A stretch of DNA of 64,000 nt from CAVVEQ01 sp963804865 (lineage in GTDB: Bacteria; Chloroflexota; Anaerolineae; Anaerolineales; Anaerolineaceae), in assembly GCA_963804865.1 (NCBI GenBank), contig CAWDSH010000034.1, positions 1 to 64,000 on the forward strand, written 5' to 3'. The position numbers and the translations under genes are program-made. The notes beneath the pieces were generated by a model that did no database searches, was not told the origin of the DNA, and saw only the letters and a program-made list of their open reading frames with translations. Below are positions 51,800 through 60,455 of the stretch, one piece after another. Positions within the stretch are counted from its first letter, which is position 1; every line of letters starts with the position of its first letter.

Positions 51800-53476
51800 T
51801 CATAATGGCTGTAGAATCCCTTTTTCTAAAAGGAATTTGATCCCAGCCCTGATCTCCAAAGATTTACTACGCGGGCTTACTTCAAAAGTACGAAACGCGG
51901 TGGCAGGTAGATACTTTGCAAACTGTTCGAAATCGACCTCCCCCTTGCCGGGTGGGTTGTGATCATCTATTCCAATGACATCATGCAGGTGTGTGCCAAT
52001 AATCCTGGAACCGAAGCGTTCGAGCCAGCCGACCAGCGGCTGCAAACCCAAGCGATCGAGTGCTTGCGCATGACCGATATCACAGATAAAACCCAGTTCA
52101 TCAGGACCAGCAAGACCCAGCAACTCAGCCATTTCATCCTGGAGAGGAATATCAAAATAGTGATACCTGTTTTCCAGTCCAAGCTGAATTTTTAATGGAC
52201 GAGCATACGTGAGCAATTCCCCCAGACTTCTTTTGACCGATTCAACATGCGAGGCTGCAATGGCAGATCGCTCCCGGGCAATCCTGGTCAATAATTTCAA
52301 GTATTCTTCTGTATCACGCTTTCCAGACTTATATAATGCGCGCATTTCTTTCTCCATCGTGTTATCGGTAATGATCATGCCAGAATGTATCACTACAACA
52401 TGCGCGCCGAGCTTTTCCGCAAGATCGATGCTGCGTTTAATGGCTTCCACACCAACCGCTCGCCGTTTTTCGTCCAGCGAGGAAATCAGCAGGTCTTTTG
52501 CATTCATTTCACCGGTGGATAACTCTGCAGGGCAAGGTTCGTGAACACTGCTAAAGGGATGGGGATCTATCTCAATCTCAGCCAGCATGCCAGGAGTGAT
52601 CTGGTGGTTCAATTCCAGGCTGGAAAAACCGAGTCGCTTTGCGGCAATAAAGAAATCGTCCAGCCGCGGGAAATTACCGATCGACCACATGGTAGAAAGT
52701 GAAGCATTCACCAAATGCGCAGGGTGTTTGTTTGTTTTCTTTAGAGGAAATAGATCCAATAATTCTTTGAGATTGTGGATGGTGTAATCCGGGATCATAT
52801 CTGTGTTTTCAGATAACCGGACTGGTAGATCCGGGTTTATGACCAGGATCGACCTGGCAAACCCGGCTCGCTTGGCTGAGATCATATCGCGGTGGGGTGA
52901 ATTGCCAACGTAAACACAGCTTTCGGGTGGAATTTCCATTCGGACAGCAGCTTCCAAAAGCATCGCTGGATCTGGCTTCCTTCGACCAAATTCACAGGAA
53001 AGGATAACCTCCTCCACACAACCGCTCAATTTTAGATCAGATAGGGCATCGGGGGCTTCCGAACTGCTGGTGGTATTGCTGACCACGGCAAGTCTATATC
53101 CGCGCCGAAACAGCTCGATCAGGACTTCCCCGGTTTCGTCTTTTATCCTGGGTGTGCCGAGGGCTCTTCGCCAAAGCTGATTAAGTTGCTGCGCATGCTT
53201 TTTGACAAATTCGATATCAGGCCAATCGGGCAACATCCATTTCGTCCATAATTCTTCTACGTTCAAAGCCACAAGGGTTTCATCGGTCCATTCGCGATAA
53301 TTTTCGGAACGCTTGGAGAGTTTATTTAATACTTCCTGTGGTGACTCCCTAGAGGAAAGCAAAGCTGTGATCTTGGTAATACCAGCAAGCTTCTGCTCCT
53401 CAGTGTGGTGAATGGTCATTCTAAGAGTGCCACTCATGTCAAAAATAATGGCATCAATACTGTTTTCCAAGCTCAT
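51800..53476 (-). CDS. Fusion of a HAD phosphatase with a xylose-isomerase-like TIM barrel
   Basis: A 558-residue two-domain protein. Residues 1-240 are a HAD hydrolase: IDAIIFDMSGTLRMTI (nucleophile Asp), AVVSNTTSSSEAPDALS (motif II), EFGRRKPDPAMLLEAAVRME (motif III Lys) and VYVGNSPHRDMISAKRAGFA (motif IV). Residues about 260-558 form an AP endonuclease 2/sugar isomerase TIM barrel: GFSSLELNHQITPGMLAEIE, AHVVVIHSGMIITDN, IQLGLENRYHYFD, LGFICDIGHAQALDRLG and GTHLHDVIGIDDHN, with the Glu, Asp and His metal ligands. Such a fusion is rare. Coupling phosphate removal to isomerisation or epimerisation of a sugar or polyol is an inference. It follows the tandem HAD gene by 10 bases. Confidence 0.85.
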   Translation of the reverse strand: MSLENSIDAIIFDMSGTLRMTIHHTEEQKLAGITKITALLSSRESPQEVLNKLSKRSENYREWTDETLVALNVEELWTKWMLPDWPDIEFVKKHAQQLNQLWRRALGTPRIKDETGEVLIELFRRGYRLAVVSNTTSSSEAPDALSDLKLSGCVEEVILSCEFGRRKPDPAMLLEAAVRMEIPPESCVYVGNSPHRDMISAKRAGFARSILVINPDLPVRLSENTDMIPDYTIHNLKELLDLFPLKKTNKHPAHLVNASLSTMWSIGNFPRLDDFFIAAKRLGFSSLELNHQITPGMLAEIEIDPHPFSSVHEPCPAELSTGEMNAKDLLISSLDEKRRAVGVEAIKRSIDLAEKLGAHVVVIHSGMIITDNTMEKEMRALYKSGKRDTEEYLKLLTRIARERSAIAASHVESVKRSLGELLTYARPLKIQLGLENRYHYFDIPLQDEMAELLGLAGPDELGFICDIGHAQALDRLGLQPLVGWLERFGSRIIGTHLHDVIGIDDHNPPGKGEVDFEQFAKYLPATAFRTFEVSPRSKSLEIRAGIKFLLEKGILQPL

Positions 53477-53486
53477 AAACCCACGC

Positions 53487-54929
53487 TCACTTAACTCTCT
53501 CGCGGGAGAGAATCGGCAAATCTAAAAGGTCCTTGATTTCATTTAGATAATGGTCTGCCTCGGCATCCGCTTCGTAGTTATACGCGATAGTTGTCATACC
53601 CATTGCTTTGGCGCCATCCAGCTCTGATTTTTTATGACCGATAAAGATCGCCCGGTTGGCAGAAACACCCACCTGGTTAATTGCTTGCTGATACATGCGG
53701 CGAGCCGGTTTACGAACACCCATTTCACAGGAACTGATGATGGTGTCCCAAATATGCCCGATACCTGCATCCTGAAACCATTTAAGCTTAATATGAATTG
53801 GTAGCGCTGTATCCGTGATGATTCCAAGCAAGTACCCCTGGCGTTTCAATTCCAGGATGACTTCGGGAACGCCGGGAATGATCTCGACAGTGAGATCATC
53901 CCGCTTGAGAGCCTCTATCCCTGCTTCAATTACTTCCGGATCCTTGATCCCATAAAGCCGGACAACCTTTTCATAATAACTGTGCCTGTGCAGATGACCT
54001 TGAAATGCTTTCTCTTTTAGCTGTCTGGATTTTTCCTTGATCATGTCGGTCGGCTGCGACCTGTGTGCCACCAGAAAATCATTAAAATTTTTCCCTTGAT
54101 TCGGCCGGTGATACAGGATATCACCAGCATCGAAAAATATTGCCCTGTAAGGACGATCATTGTCCATCGGGGGTGTAATTTGATCCTGTCTATTTGCTTC
54201 TTCAAGTAAAGGGATCAAATCCCGCATATCTCCAATCACCGCATCCGGGGTGGCTCCAATATCGTCTTCACCATGATTAAAATCATGCTCGATCTGGATC
54301 GCAAGGCAAAAACCCGCATTTTTTGCACCCATGATGTCCCGCTCGATACGATCGCCAACATATGCACATGCACTTGTTGGCATGCCTACCAGGCGGGCTG
54401 CATAATGAAATATTGAAGGGTCCGGCTTACGGCGTCCGTATTCAGATGAGAGAATAATTGGATCGAAATAATCCTTTATCCCGTATTTCTTGAGGCAATA
54501 TGGCACCTGCCCACGGCTGGATACGTTGCTGATACAACCAATTTTCAAACCCAAATCGCTCAATTTTTTAAGAACCTCAGGTATCTCCGGTCGTAATTTT
54601 CGCTCATAGAAATTTACTTCATAAAGAAATGCGAGTTCCTCGCCAATGGGCACAAGATTTGTTTCGGAAATGTCAAAATCCCTTAATATGTATTGCGACC
54701 AAATCCTGGCAGGTGAGATTTCTTTTAAAGAAACCGTGTTCCACTTGTGGTAATCTGCAATACCATCGGTGATCAGCTCTGCCAGTTTCTCATCGCCAAT
54801 CTTCAGATTAATACCGCCTTTTTCAAGGCATTCCCGGATAAAGTGGGCATTGCGTACCCGCAGTGCTTTATCCCAATGGAATGTCTCAATGGTTCCACCC
54901 ATATCGAAAAAGACGGCCTTGAGGGTCAT
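53487..54929 (-). CDS. Tandem HAD-family hydrolase (two HAD domains)
   Basis: A protein of about 480 residues with two HAD modules. The first (about residues 1-235) has LKAVFFDMGGTIETFHW, GCISNVSSRGQVPYCLKKYG, SSEYGRRKPDPSIFHYAARL and AYVGDRIERDIMGAKNAGFC. The second (about 255-480) has YRAIFFDAGDILYHRPN, GIITDTALPIHIKLKWFQDA, SSCEMGVRKPARRMYQQAIN and FIGHKKSELDGAKAMGMTTI. Both keep the nucleophile Asp and the motif III Lys. The motif I of domain 2 (DAGDI) departs from the DxDGT form, so its phosphatase activity is less certain. Substrates are likely small sugar or polyol phosphates. The start is the ATG at 54927-54929 (MTLKAVFFDMGG); a MELND extension to 54944 is possible. Confidence 0.85.
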   Translation of the reverse strand: MTLKAVFFDMGGTIETFHWDKALRVRNAHFIRECLEKGGINLKIGDEKLAELITDGIADYHKWNTVSLKEISPARIWSQYILRDFDISETNLVPIGEELAFLYEVNFYERKLRPEIPEVLKKLSDLGLKIGCISNVSSRGQVPYCLKKYGIKDYFDPIILSSEYGRRKPDPSIFHYAARLVGMPTSACAYVGDRIERDIMGAKNAGFCLAIQIEHDFNHGEDDIGATPDAVIGDMRDLIPLLEEANRQDQITPPMDNDRPYRAIFFDAGDILYHRPNQGKNFNDFLVAHRSQPTDMIKEKSRQLKEKAFQGHLHRHSYYEKVVRLYGIKDPEVIEAGIEALKRDDLTVEIIPGVPEVILELKRQGYLLGIITDTALPIHIKLKWFQDAGIGHIWDTIISSCEMGVRKPARRMYQQAINQVGVSANRAIFIGHKKSELDGAKAMGMTTIAYNYEADAEADHYLNEIKDLLDLPILSRERVK

Positions 54930-55047
54930 ATCATTAAGCTCCACAAATCGAATATTCTCTTTTTTATATGCGCCGCGATATCACTCAAACTGCATGAACT
55001 AAATAATGCAGTAATAATTACATTAAGGATTTGGTTGTTATTGATGT

Positions 55048-55078
55048 ATGGACACGGATAAAGTGCATCCGTGTCCAT
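55048..55078. other. Stable hairpin downstream of the substrate-binding protein gene
   Basis: ATGGACACGGAT (55048-55059) and ATCCGTGTCCAT (55067-55078), a perfect 12-bp stem with loop AAAGTGC, about 26 bases after the stop of the SBP gene (minus strand). No T-run follows on the minus strand, so it looks like an mRNA-stabilising or attenuating hairpin, not a full terminator. Such a structure could give higher SBP than HAD expression. Confidence 0.65.
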
Positions 55079-55103
55079 TAAACACTTTGTGAATACTACT
55101 TAA

Positions 55104-56378
55104 TTAATCTTCCTCCGGTTCCGGGACAGAAAGCAAATTAATCGCCCAGAAATCGCGTACTTTACTGTTGTTTGCCCATGCAAACACATCATCGCTTGGC
55201 CAGAGAGCTACTTCTTCAATTGGAGGCATTCCTTCGACAGCAGTAAGACCTTCAACTGCAGGGTAAGTGCCCATCTGATTCCAGGGTTTGAAGCCTTCTT
55301 GCGAGAGAAGGAATTTGATGAACAGTTTGGCTGCATTCGGGTGGGGAGCATTATTGGCTATAGCCACGTAGTTGGCTTTCAAGACACCCACGACCGGCTC
55401 GAGACCCATGCAGGGTGCCATGGCCAATTCTCCATCCAGGGTCGTCTCATAGCTTGACCAACCGGTAAAGCCAAAACCGGGTTCATCTGCGGGATCCATG
55501 CCCAGGGAAGCAAAAGCCTCGTCGACCTCATCACCGCCGGGTTGAATCCCGGGTTCATTCCAGGCCAACTTCCTGAGCCAGAGATAGCCTGCATTCTCGG
55601 GTGCTGAGCCAAATGCATCAGGTCCAGCAGCTTCATCAGTGGTCCAATCACGACCGTAATATGCCTGATAAGCCGCAGCCATTTCGTCGGCGTGCTCCAC
55701 AACCAAGGTTATCTTGGCTGTTGTGCTGGGATCAGCGATCGGATCCTCCATGAAAACTTTGCCTTTATATTCGGGTTCAACCAACTGCCACCAGTTCGTA
55801 ATTGGGCAGCCATCCGGGTGCACTTCCTGGTTGTAACCCCACACATCCACCGCACGACGCGTTAGTGGAATCGGGCGCTCTGCTGTTACTTCCGATTCAA
55901 CCACACCAGGCGGGAGATACCACCAGACCCATTGATTCGGTAAAAACTCCCCATATAAAATGTGCCCATCGCTGTTGAACCAGATATCACCGACAACATT
56001 CCCGGCTTCCTGCTCAGCGCGCATCTTGGTGGCGATACCGTCCGTATCACCTCCATCAAGCTTGATGTCAGGGTATAACTCAGCCCAGGCATCGAGCAAT
56101 TTCTCGAATTTACTGGAATTGGCATAGACCATCACAGACCCTTCCAGTTTTGCAGCTGCCTCTATCGCCGCCCAGTCTTCCTCAGCAGGCTGGTATGGGC
56201 CAATCCCATTGTCCTTCGCCCATTGTTCCGCTTCAGTGAGTACGGGTTCAGCAGGAGCTGTGTCTTCAGCAGGTGCTTGAGGTTCTACGGGGGCTTCTGT
56301 TTCAGTAACAGTACCTCCACAGGCTGCCAAAAAGCTGATCAACAAGCATATTGTAAAAATCTTTGCGAACGCCTTCAT
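55104..56378 (-). CDS. ABC transporter substrate-binding lipoprotein (Fe3+/2-aminoethylphosphonate/thiamine type)
   Basis: A 424-residue lipoprotein. The start ATG (56376-56378) has a strong AGGAGG site and begins FAKIFTICLLISFLAACGGT, with the lipobox Cys at about residue 20. After a Pro/Glu linker the body is a type II periplasmic binding fold: AAKLEGSVMVYANSSKFEKL, DAWAELYPDIKLDGGDTDGI, GDIWFNSDGHILYGEFLPNQ, and AKLFIKFLLSQEGFKPWNQM with the C-terminal GTYPAVEG. This is the FbpA/PhnS/ThiB subfamily; typical ligands are Fe3+, 2-aminoethylphosphonate, phosphate-containing compounds or thiamine. The Tyr pair needed for iron binding is not obvious, so an anionic organic or phosphorylated ligand is possible. 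Confidence 0.88.
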   Translation of the reverse strand: MKAFAKIFTICLLISFLAACGGTVTETEAPVEPQAPAEDTAPAEPVLTEAEQWAKDNGIGPYQPAEEDWAAIEAAAKLEGSVMVYANSSKFEKLLDAWAELYPDIKLDGGDTDGIATKMRAEQEAGNVVGDIWFNSDGHILYGEFLPNQWVWWYLPPGVVESEVTAERPIPLTRRAVDVWGYNQEVHPDGCPITNWWQLVEPEYKGKVFMEDPIADPSTTAKITLVVEHADEMAAAYQAYYGRDWTTDEAAGPDAFGSAPENAGYLWLRKLAWNEPGIQPGGDEVDEAFASLGMDPADEPGFGFTGWSSYETTLDGELAMAPCMGLEPVVGVLKANYVAIANNAPHPNAAKLFIKFLLSQEGFKPWNQMGTYPAVEGLTAVEGMPPIEEVALWPSDDVFAWANNSKVRDFWAINLLSVPEPEED

Positions 56379-56505
56379 TTGTAATCCTCCTTGATTATGA
56401 ATATTGGATACTCCATATTTTCGCGTTCCAGATTTTTTCTCCCAGTAATACCTCCTTTTCTCTAGTACAAAGTCAGAGCAAGACTCAATAAGAAAGACGA
56501 TTTTC

Positions 56506-57588
56506 TTATCCTGAAACCAAATTTCCCGTCTCTTTATCATACAGATTGAGTGATTTTTGATCAAAAGACAACCAGATCTTCTCATCCATCTTGATCTTAC
56601 TAATCCCCATTTCTTTAATGGTGAGTTCAATATTATCAAGAACAGCGATAATCGTTAAATCAGCCCCGGAGGGTAGGACGGAATAAGCGCTAAACTCCAC
56701 CGCGCCCGGGACTTGCCGGGTGGAAATGGCGATATCTTCCGGTCTTACAGCAACAACCACTTTACCAGTCGCCTCAAAAGTATCAAGAGTGATCTTAAAT
56801 TTACCAAAATCGACGGAATTTTTTTCGCTCACCACACCTTCCAATAGATTGACTTTTGGGTTGCCAATGAAATCCGCAACAAATAGATTGGTGGGGAAAT
56901 GGTAAATTTTATCCGGGGTATCGAACTGTTGAAGAACACCTTCCTTCATGACTGCGATTTTAGTGGACATGGTCAGAGCTTCCACCTGATCGTGGGTCAC
57001 ATAAATTGTGGTAGCACCGGAAATATGATGCAGTCGTTTTAGCTCTGTTCTCATATCCATGCGTAAACGAGCATCCAGGTTGGAGAGCGGCTCATCCATC
57101 AGGAATACCTTGGGACGATAAGCCAGCATGCGCGCCAGCGCGATACGCTGTTGCTGCCCGCCACTCATTTCGCGCGGGTAACGGTCTTCATAACCTTCCA
57201 TTTTCACTTCGGCCAGAGCTTCTTTGACACGTTTTTGCATTTCTTCTTTGCTTAGCTTTTTAACCTCGAGAGCGAATGTGATATTCTTGTCCACTTTCAT
57301 ATGCGGCCACAAAGCATAATTCTGGAAAACCAGACCCAGATCGCGTTTTCCCGGAGATAGAGATATGCCCTTTTCGTATGAAAAAACCAATTTATCGCCA
57401 ATGAAAATCTCACCCCCATCAGGATCCTCAAGGCCAGCAACGCAGCGCAGGAGGGTGGTCTTACCACAACCGGAAGGACCCAGTAAAGTCACAAATGTTC
57501 CAGGTTCAATGACTAGACTGACATCGTCAATTGCTACAACTTTCCCAAAACGTTTCGTGAGGTTTCTAATCGTGATGGTTGTACTCAT
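56506..57588 (-). CDS. ABC transporter ATP-binding protein (CUT1/FbpC type, with TOBE domain)
   Basis: A 360-residue ATPase. Walker A is GPSGCGKTTLLRCVAGLEDP (residues about 36-55), the Q loop LVFQNYALWPH, the signature MSGGQQQRIALARMLAYRPK, Walker B VFLMDEPLSNLDARL and the switch His IYVTHDQVEALTM. Residues about 245-350 (LEGVVSEKNSVDF to FDQKSLNLYD) form a TOBE regulatory domain. It is 12 bases downstream of the permease gene and upstream of the SBP gene. It drives import of the SBP ligand. Confidence 0.93.
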   Translation of the reverse strand: MSTTITIRNLTKRFGKVVAIDDVSLVIEPGTFVTLLGPSGCGKTTLLRCVAGLEDPDGGEIFIGDKLVFSYEKGISLSPGKRDLGLVFQNYALWPHMKVDKNITFALEVKKLSKEEMQKRVKEALAEVKMEGYEDRYPREMSGGQQQRIALARMLAYRPKVFLMDEPLSNLDARLRMDMRTELKRLHHISGATTIYVTHDQVEALTMSTKIAVMKEGVLQQFDTPDKIYHFPTNLFVADFIGNPKVNLLEGVVSEKNSVDFGKFKITLDTFEATGKVVVAVRPEDIAISTRQVPGAVEFSAYSVLPSGADLTIIAVLDNIELTIKEMGISKIKMDEKIWLSFDQKSLNLYDKETGNLVSG

Positions 57589-57600
57589 ATATTCCTCTCA

Positions 57601-59436
57601 CTACATTCCCAGACCTTTTTTAAGACTGCCTCCCCGGAAGCGGCCAATAATCAAATTGCCAAGTGCAACAATCGTGATCAGGATCAGAATGACCGCGTTA
57701 GCCATCTGATCGTTTCCATTTTCGGTGTAGAACATGGTCTGACTGGCCAGCAGCTGCGTGGCAGGCGTAACCAGCAGGATGATCAAAGAGAGTTCACGCA
57801 TGGTCGTGATGAACGTAAGCAGAAAACCTGAAACAAAACCACTGCTGGTCAAAGGAAAGATAAGGGTTCTGAACCGCTTCCACGCGTTGGCGCCCGCCAC
57901 CTGGCCAGCCTCTTCCAATTCCCGGCCGACCTGCATCATAGCAGAAACCCCTGAACGGGAAGAGTATGGAAGATGTTTAGCCACCGAGACGATCACCAGC
58001 AAGGCGAAAGTACCGTATAAAGCTGGTAACGGACCCATTTTTACGGCAAACATGGCTATATAAACTGCGCCAAAGGCAATGCCAGGTATCACATATGGGA
58101 TGTAGGCAAGCTGCTCAACCAACTTGGAAAGCCGGGTGCCACGACCTTTGACGATGGCGTAGCCAAGAAGAACACCCAACAGAGCTGTGAAAAAGGCAGT
58201 AAATAATGAAAGTTTGATGGAATTCCAAGCAGTTCTATATATCTTCGGATTCAACAGGACTCCTGGTTCTCCATTGTTGTAAATCGTATTACGTGCCCCA
58301 ATCCAATGCTGCAAGGTGAAATTACTCAGACTATAATTCCCATCCTTCAGCATCAACGTGGAATAGATCAGCAAGCCCAACGGGAGGGCGATAACCAGGA
58401 TCTGAAACAGGATCACAGCGAAGAATAGAACTCGTTTGGTCTTCCCCAGCTTGCTAACCTGCGCGACGAAACCTCTGCCACCAATTGTCTCGTAACTCTT
58501 ACGCGTACCAATGATTTTCTGGTTAAGTGATATGGTGACAATGGCAAAAAGGATCAACACGATAGCCAGCACAAAAGCATCCGCCTTATCTCCTACCCCC
58601 AGGCTGCCACGAATCATGGTCGCAACCACATAGTACCTGACCGGCGTTCCCAAAATGTTCGGTGAACCGAAGGTTCCCATCACCTTGGAAAAGGTCATGA
58701 TGACTCCCGAGATGATTGCCGGCATAACAAGCGGGAATGTAATCTTTCTCAAAATTCTCCACCGGCTGGCACCCATCAATTCCCCGGCTTCCTCCAGATT
58801 GGAATCTATCGACATGAGTGCCGCCGAAACAAACAGGAAAAAGAAAGTGTAGTAATGCAACGCGCAGCAGATGATGATGGGGACAGGTCCATAAGAGAGC
58901 CAATTCGGAGGGCTTTGTCCCACCAGATACTCAAATAATCCCGGCGTCCCACCAGAAAGCCGATTTTTGAACAGCACGAGCCACGCCTGAGCCAAAGTCC
59001 AGGAAGGCATGATATACGGGATCACCGCCAGTTGATTAACAAGTTTCCTTCCAGGCATATCAGTGCGAACCACAAACCAAGCCATGGATCCGCCAATCAA
59101 CAGCGCTAGAAGGGTGGTTCCAATGGCGATGGTCATCGAATGCTGCAATGGTGTGTATGTATATACCCTGCTAATCACACCTGTTAACATCCTGACCCAG
59201 TGATAAATTGTTAATTCGCCTTCAACAGCTTCCGGGTGATTGGCAATATCTATCGCCTGCCAAGTTACTGTTGTCTCAACCAGGCGGAATAAAGGTATCA
59301 CGACCATGATGAACATTATCAACAGCATCACCAGCCCCAGTACAACCCTGGCTGTCGTCAACCATCGGAAAAAACGACGGAAAGAGGCTTGCAAACGAAA
59401 GATAAGTGGTGCTGGTACAAGTTCCATATTGGACAT
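57601..59436 (-). CDS. Fused ABC transporter permease (FbpB-type, two BPD_transp_1 halves)
   Basis: A 611-residue membrane protein with 12 helices, made of two permease domains in one chain. Each half has the cytoplasmic EAA loop: EAGELMGASRWRILRKITFP (about residue 240) and EEAGQVAGANAWKRFRTLIF (about residue 515). The N-terminal helix is RVVLGLVMLLIMFIMVVIPL. Fused permeases of this form belong to Fe3+, thiamine and 2-aminoethylphosphonate importers. With the ATPase and SBP genes downstream it forms a complete importer. The start at 59436 is at an ATG 27 bases after the RpiR gene. Confidence 0.92.
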   Translation of the reverse strand: MSNMELVPAPLIFRLQASFRRFFRWLTTARVVLGLVMLLIMFIMVVIPLFRLVETTVTWQAIDIANHPEAVEGELTIYHWVRMLTGVISRVYTYTPLQHSMTIAIGTTLLALLIGGSMAWFVVRTDMPGRKLVNQLAVIPYIMPSWTLAQAWLVLFKNRLSGGTPGLFEYLVGQSPPNWLSYGPVPIIICCALHYYTFFFLFVSAALMSIDSNLEEAGELMGASRWRILRKITFPLVMPAIISGVIMTFSKVMGTFGSPNILGTPVRYYVVATMIRGSLGVGDKADAFVLAIVLILFAIVTISLNQKIIGTRKSYETIGGRGFVAQVSKLGKTKRVLFFAVILFQILVIALPLGLLIYSTLMLKDGNYSLSNFTLQHWIGARNTIYNNGEPGVLLNPKIYRTAWNSIKLSLFTAFFTALLGVLLGYAIVKGRGTRLSKLVEQLAYIPYVIPGIAFGAVYIAMFAVKMGPLPALYGTFALLVIVSVAKHLPYSSRSGVSAMMQVGRELEEAGQVAGANAWKRFRTLIFPLTSSGFVSGFLLTFITTMRELSLIILLVTPATQLLASQTMFYTENGNDQMANAVILILITIVALGNLIIGRFRGGSLKKGLGM

Positions 59437-59463
59437 GCAATTTCTCCTGTGCCTAATTACCTT

Positions 59464-60372
59464 CTACGTCATAGATGCAGAAGAATTTTTAAGGCGCTCG
59501 CGCAACTGATCCAGTTTGTCTAAGTTAGCCATGATCTTCTTTTGATCGACAGCAGTCAAAGCAAGAAGAAGGGTGTTGATGATCGTCATTGGAATGGTGA
59601 GAGAATGAAATGAAGATACCGGTCCCCGGCGTGCAGCAAGCGTCACATTTGCTCGTTTTCCAACGAGAGGCCCGAGAGTATCTGTCACTAATATCACCGG
59701 TGTTTTATGTGAATTTGCTTGTTCCAATACCACGTTGATGGAAGAGGTCATATTAAAAAAGCCAATGGCAATGAGCAAGTCATCTTTAGTCATCAACAAT
59801 AAAGGTTCAAGTAGTTCTCTTCCAGAAGTGCGAAGTGGTATGACATGTTTACCAGAGCGCGTCAGGCGGATCTCCAGTAAATCCACCAAGGATATGGAGG
59901 GTCCGAGTCCAAAAACGAAAACGCGTTGGTGAGTGCGAAGCAACTCAACGGCATCGTTTAGAGCTTTTCGGTCAAGTGTTTGTATGGATTCCGTCATGAA
60001 TGCAATCTCGGAAGCGACAAGTTTTTCGAAAATATCCCCACCCTCACGCATTTCATCCAGCCTGCCGCGTAACCGGGCAGAATGTGAAACCAGGTTCCTG
60101 AATTTTCTCTGAAGTACATCCCGCATTGAAGGGTAACTTTTAAAACCAAGTGTGCGTGCAAAACGAACCATGGTGGCTTCACTCAAATCCAATTGCCGGG
60201 CAATTTCCGCTGCAGAGAGAAAAGCCACATCATCCTGATTCTGCCCCATGAAATCGGCAATGCGCCTTTCGCTCTTGGTGAGATGGTCATAATGGTCAGC
60301 AATGATTTGGTTAAAATCAACCATCTTGCCGGTTTTTTCACTCATTTTGACCTCGTTAGATTCAACTTTCAT
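59464..60372 (-). CDS. RpiR-family transcriptional regulator
   Basis: A 302-residue regulator. The N-terminal RpiR helix-turn-helix (FNQIIADHYDHLTKSERRIA, then AEIARQLDLSEATMVRFART, LGFKSYPSMRDVL; residues 20-90) is followed by a SIS sugar-phosphate-binding domain (about 130-275) with LRTHQRVFVFGLGPSISLVD, ELLEPLLLMTKDDLLIAIGF and HKTPVILVTDTLGPLVGKRA. RpiR proteins sense phosphorylated sugars and control their uptake and catabolism. It sits between the phosphoglycerate-mutase/kinase genes and the ABC importer, so it is the obvious local regulator. The start could also be ATG 60345. Confidence 0.9.
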   Translation of the reverse strand: MKVESNEVKMSEKTGKMVDFNQIIADHYDHLTKSERRIADFMGQNQDDVAFLSAAEIARQLDLSEATMVRFARTLGFKSYPSMRDVLQRKFRNLVSHSARLRGRLDEMREGGDIFEKLVASEIAFMTESIQTLDRKALNDAVELLRTHQRVFVFGLGPSISLVDLLEIRLTRSGKHVIPLRTSGRELLEPLLLMTKDDLLIAIGFFNMTSSINVVLEQANSHKTPVILVTDTLGPLVGKRANVTLAARRGPVSSFHSLTIPMTIINTLLLALTAVDQKKIMANLDKLDQLRERLKNSSASMT

Positions 60373-60455
60373 TTTTTTATTCTTTGAAAGTTTACTTGCA
60401 TTTGTTTATCATACAACAAAGATATCGCATTTGCAAGATAGCCTTCACTAAATCT

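Noticed and set aside
55104..59436. Iron(III) importer fbpABC.
   Set aside because: Architecture fits, but iron-binding tyrosines are not obvious and the neighbours are phosphometabolite genes, so the specific name is not used.
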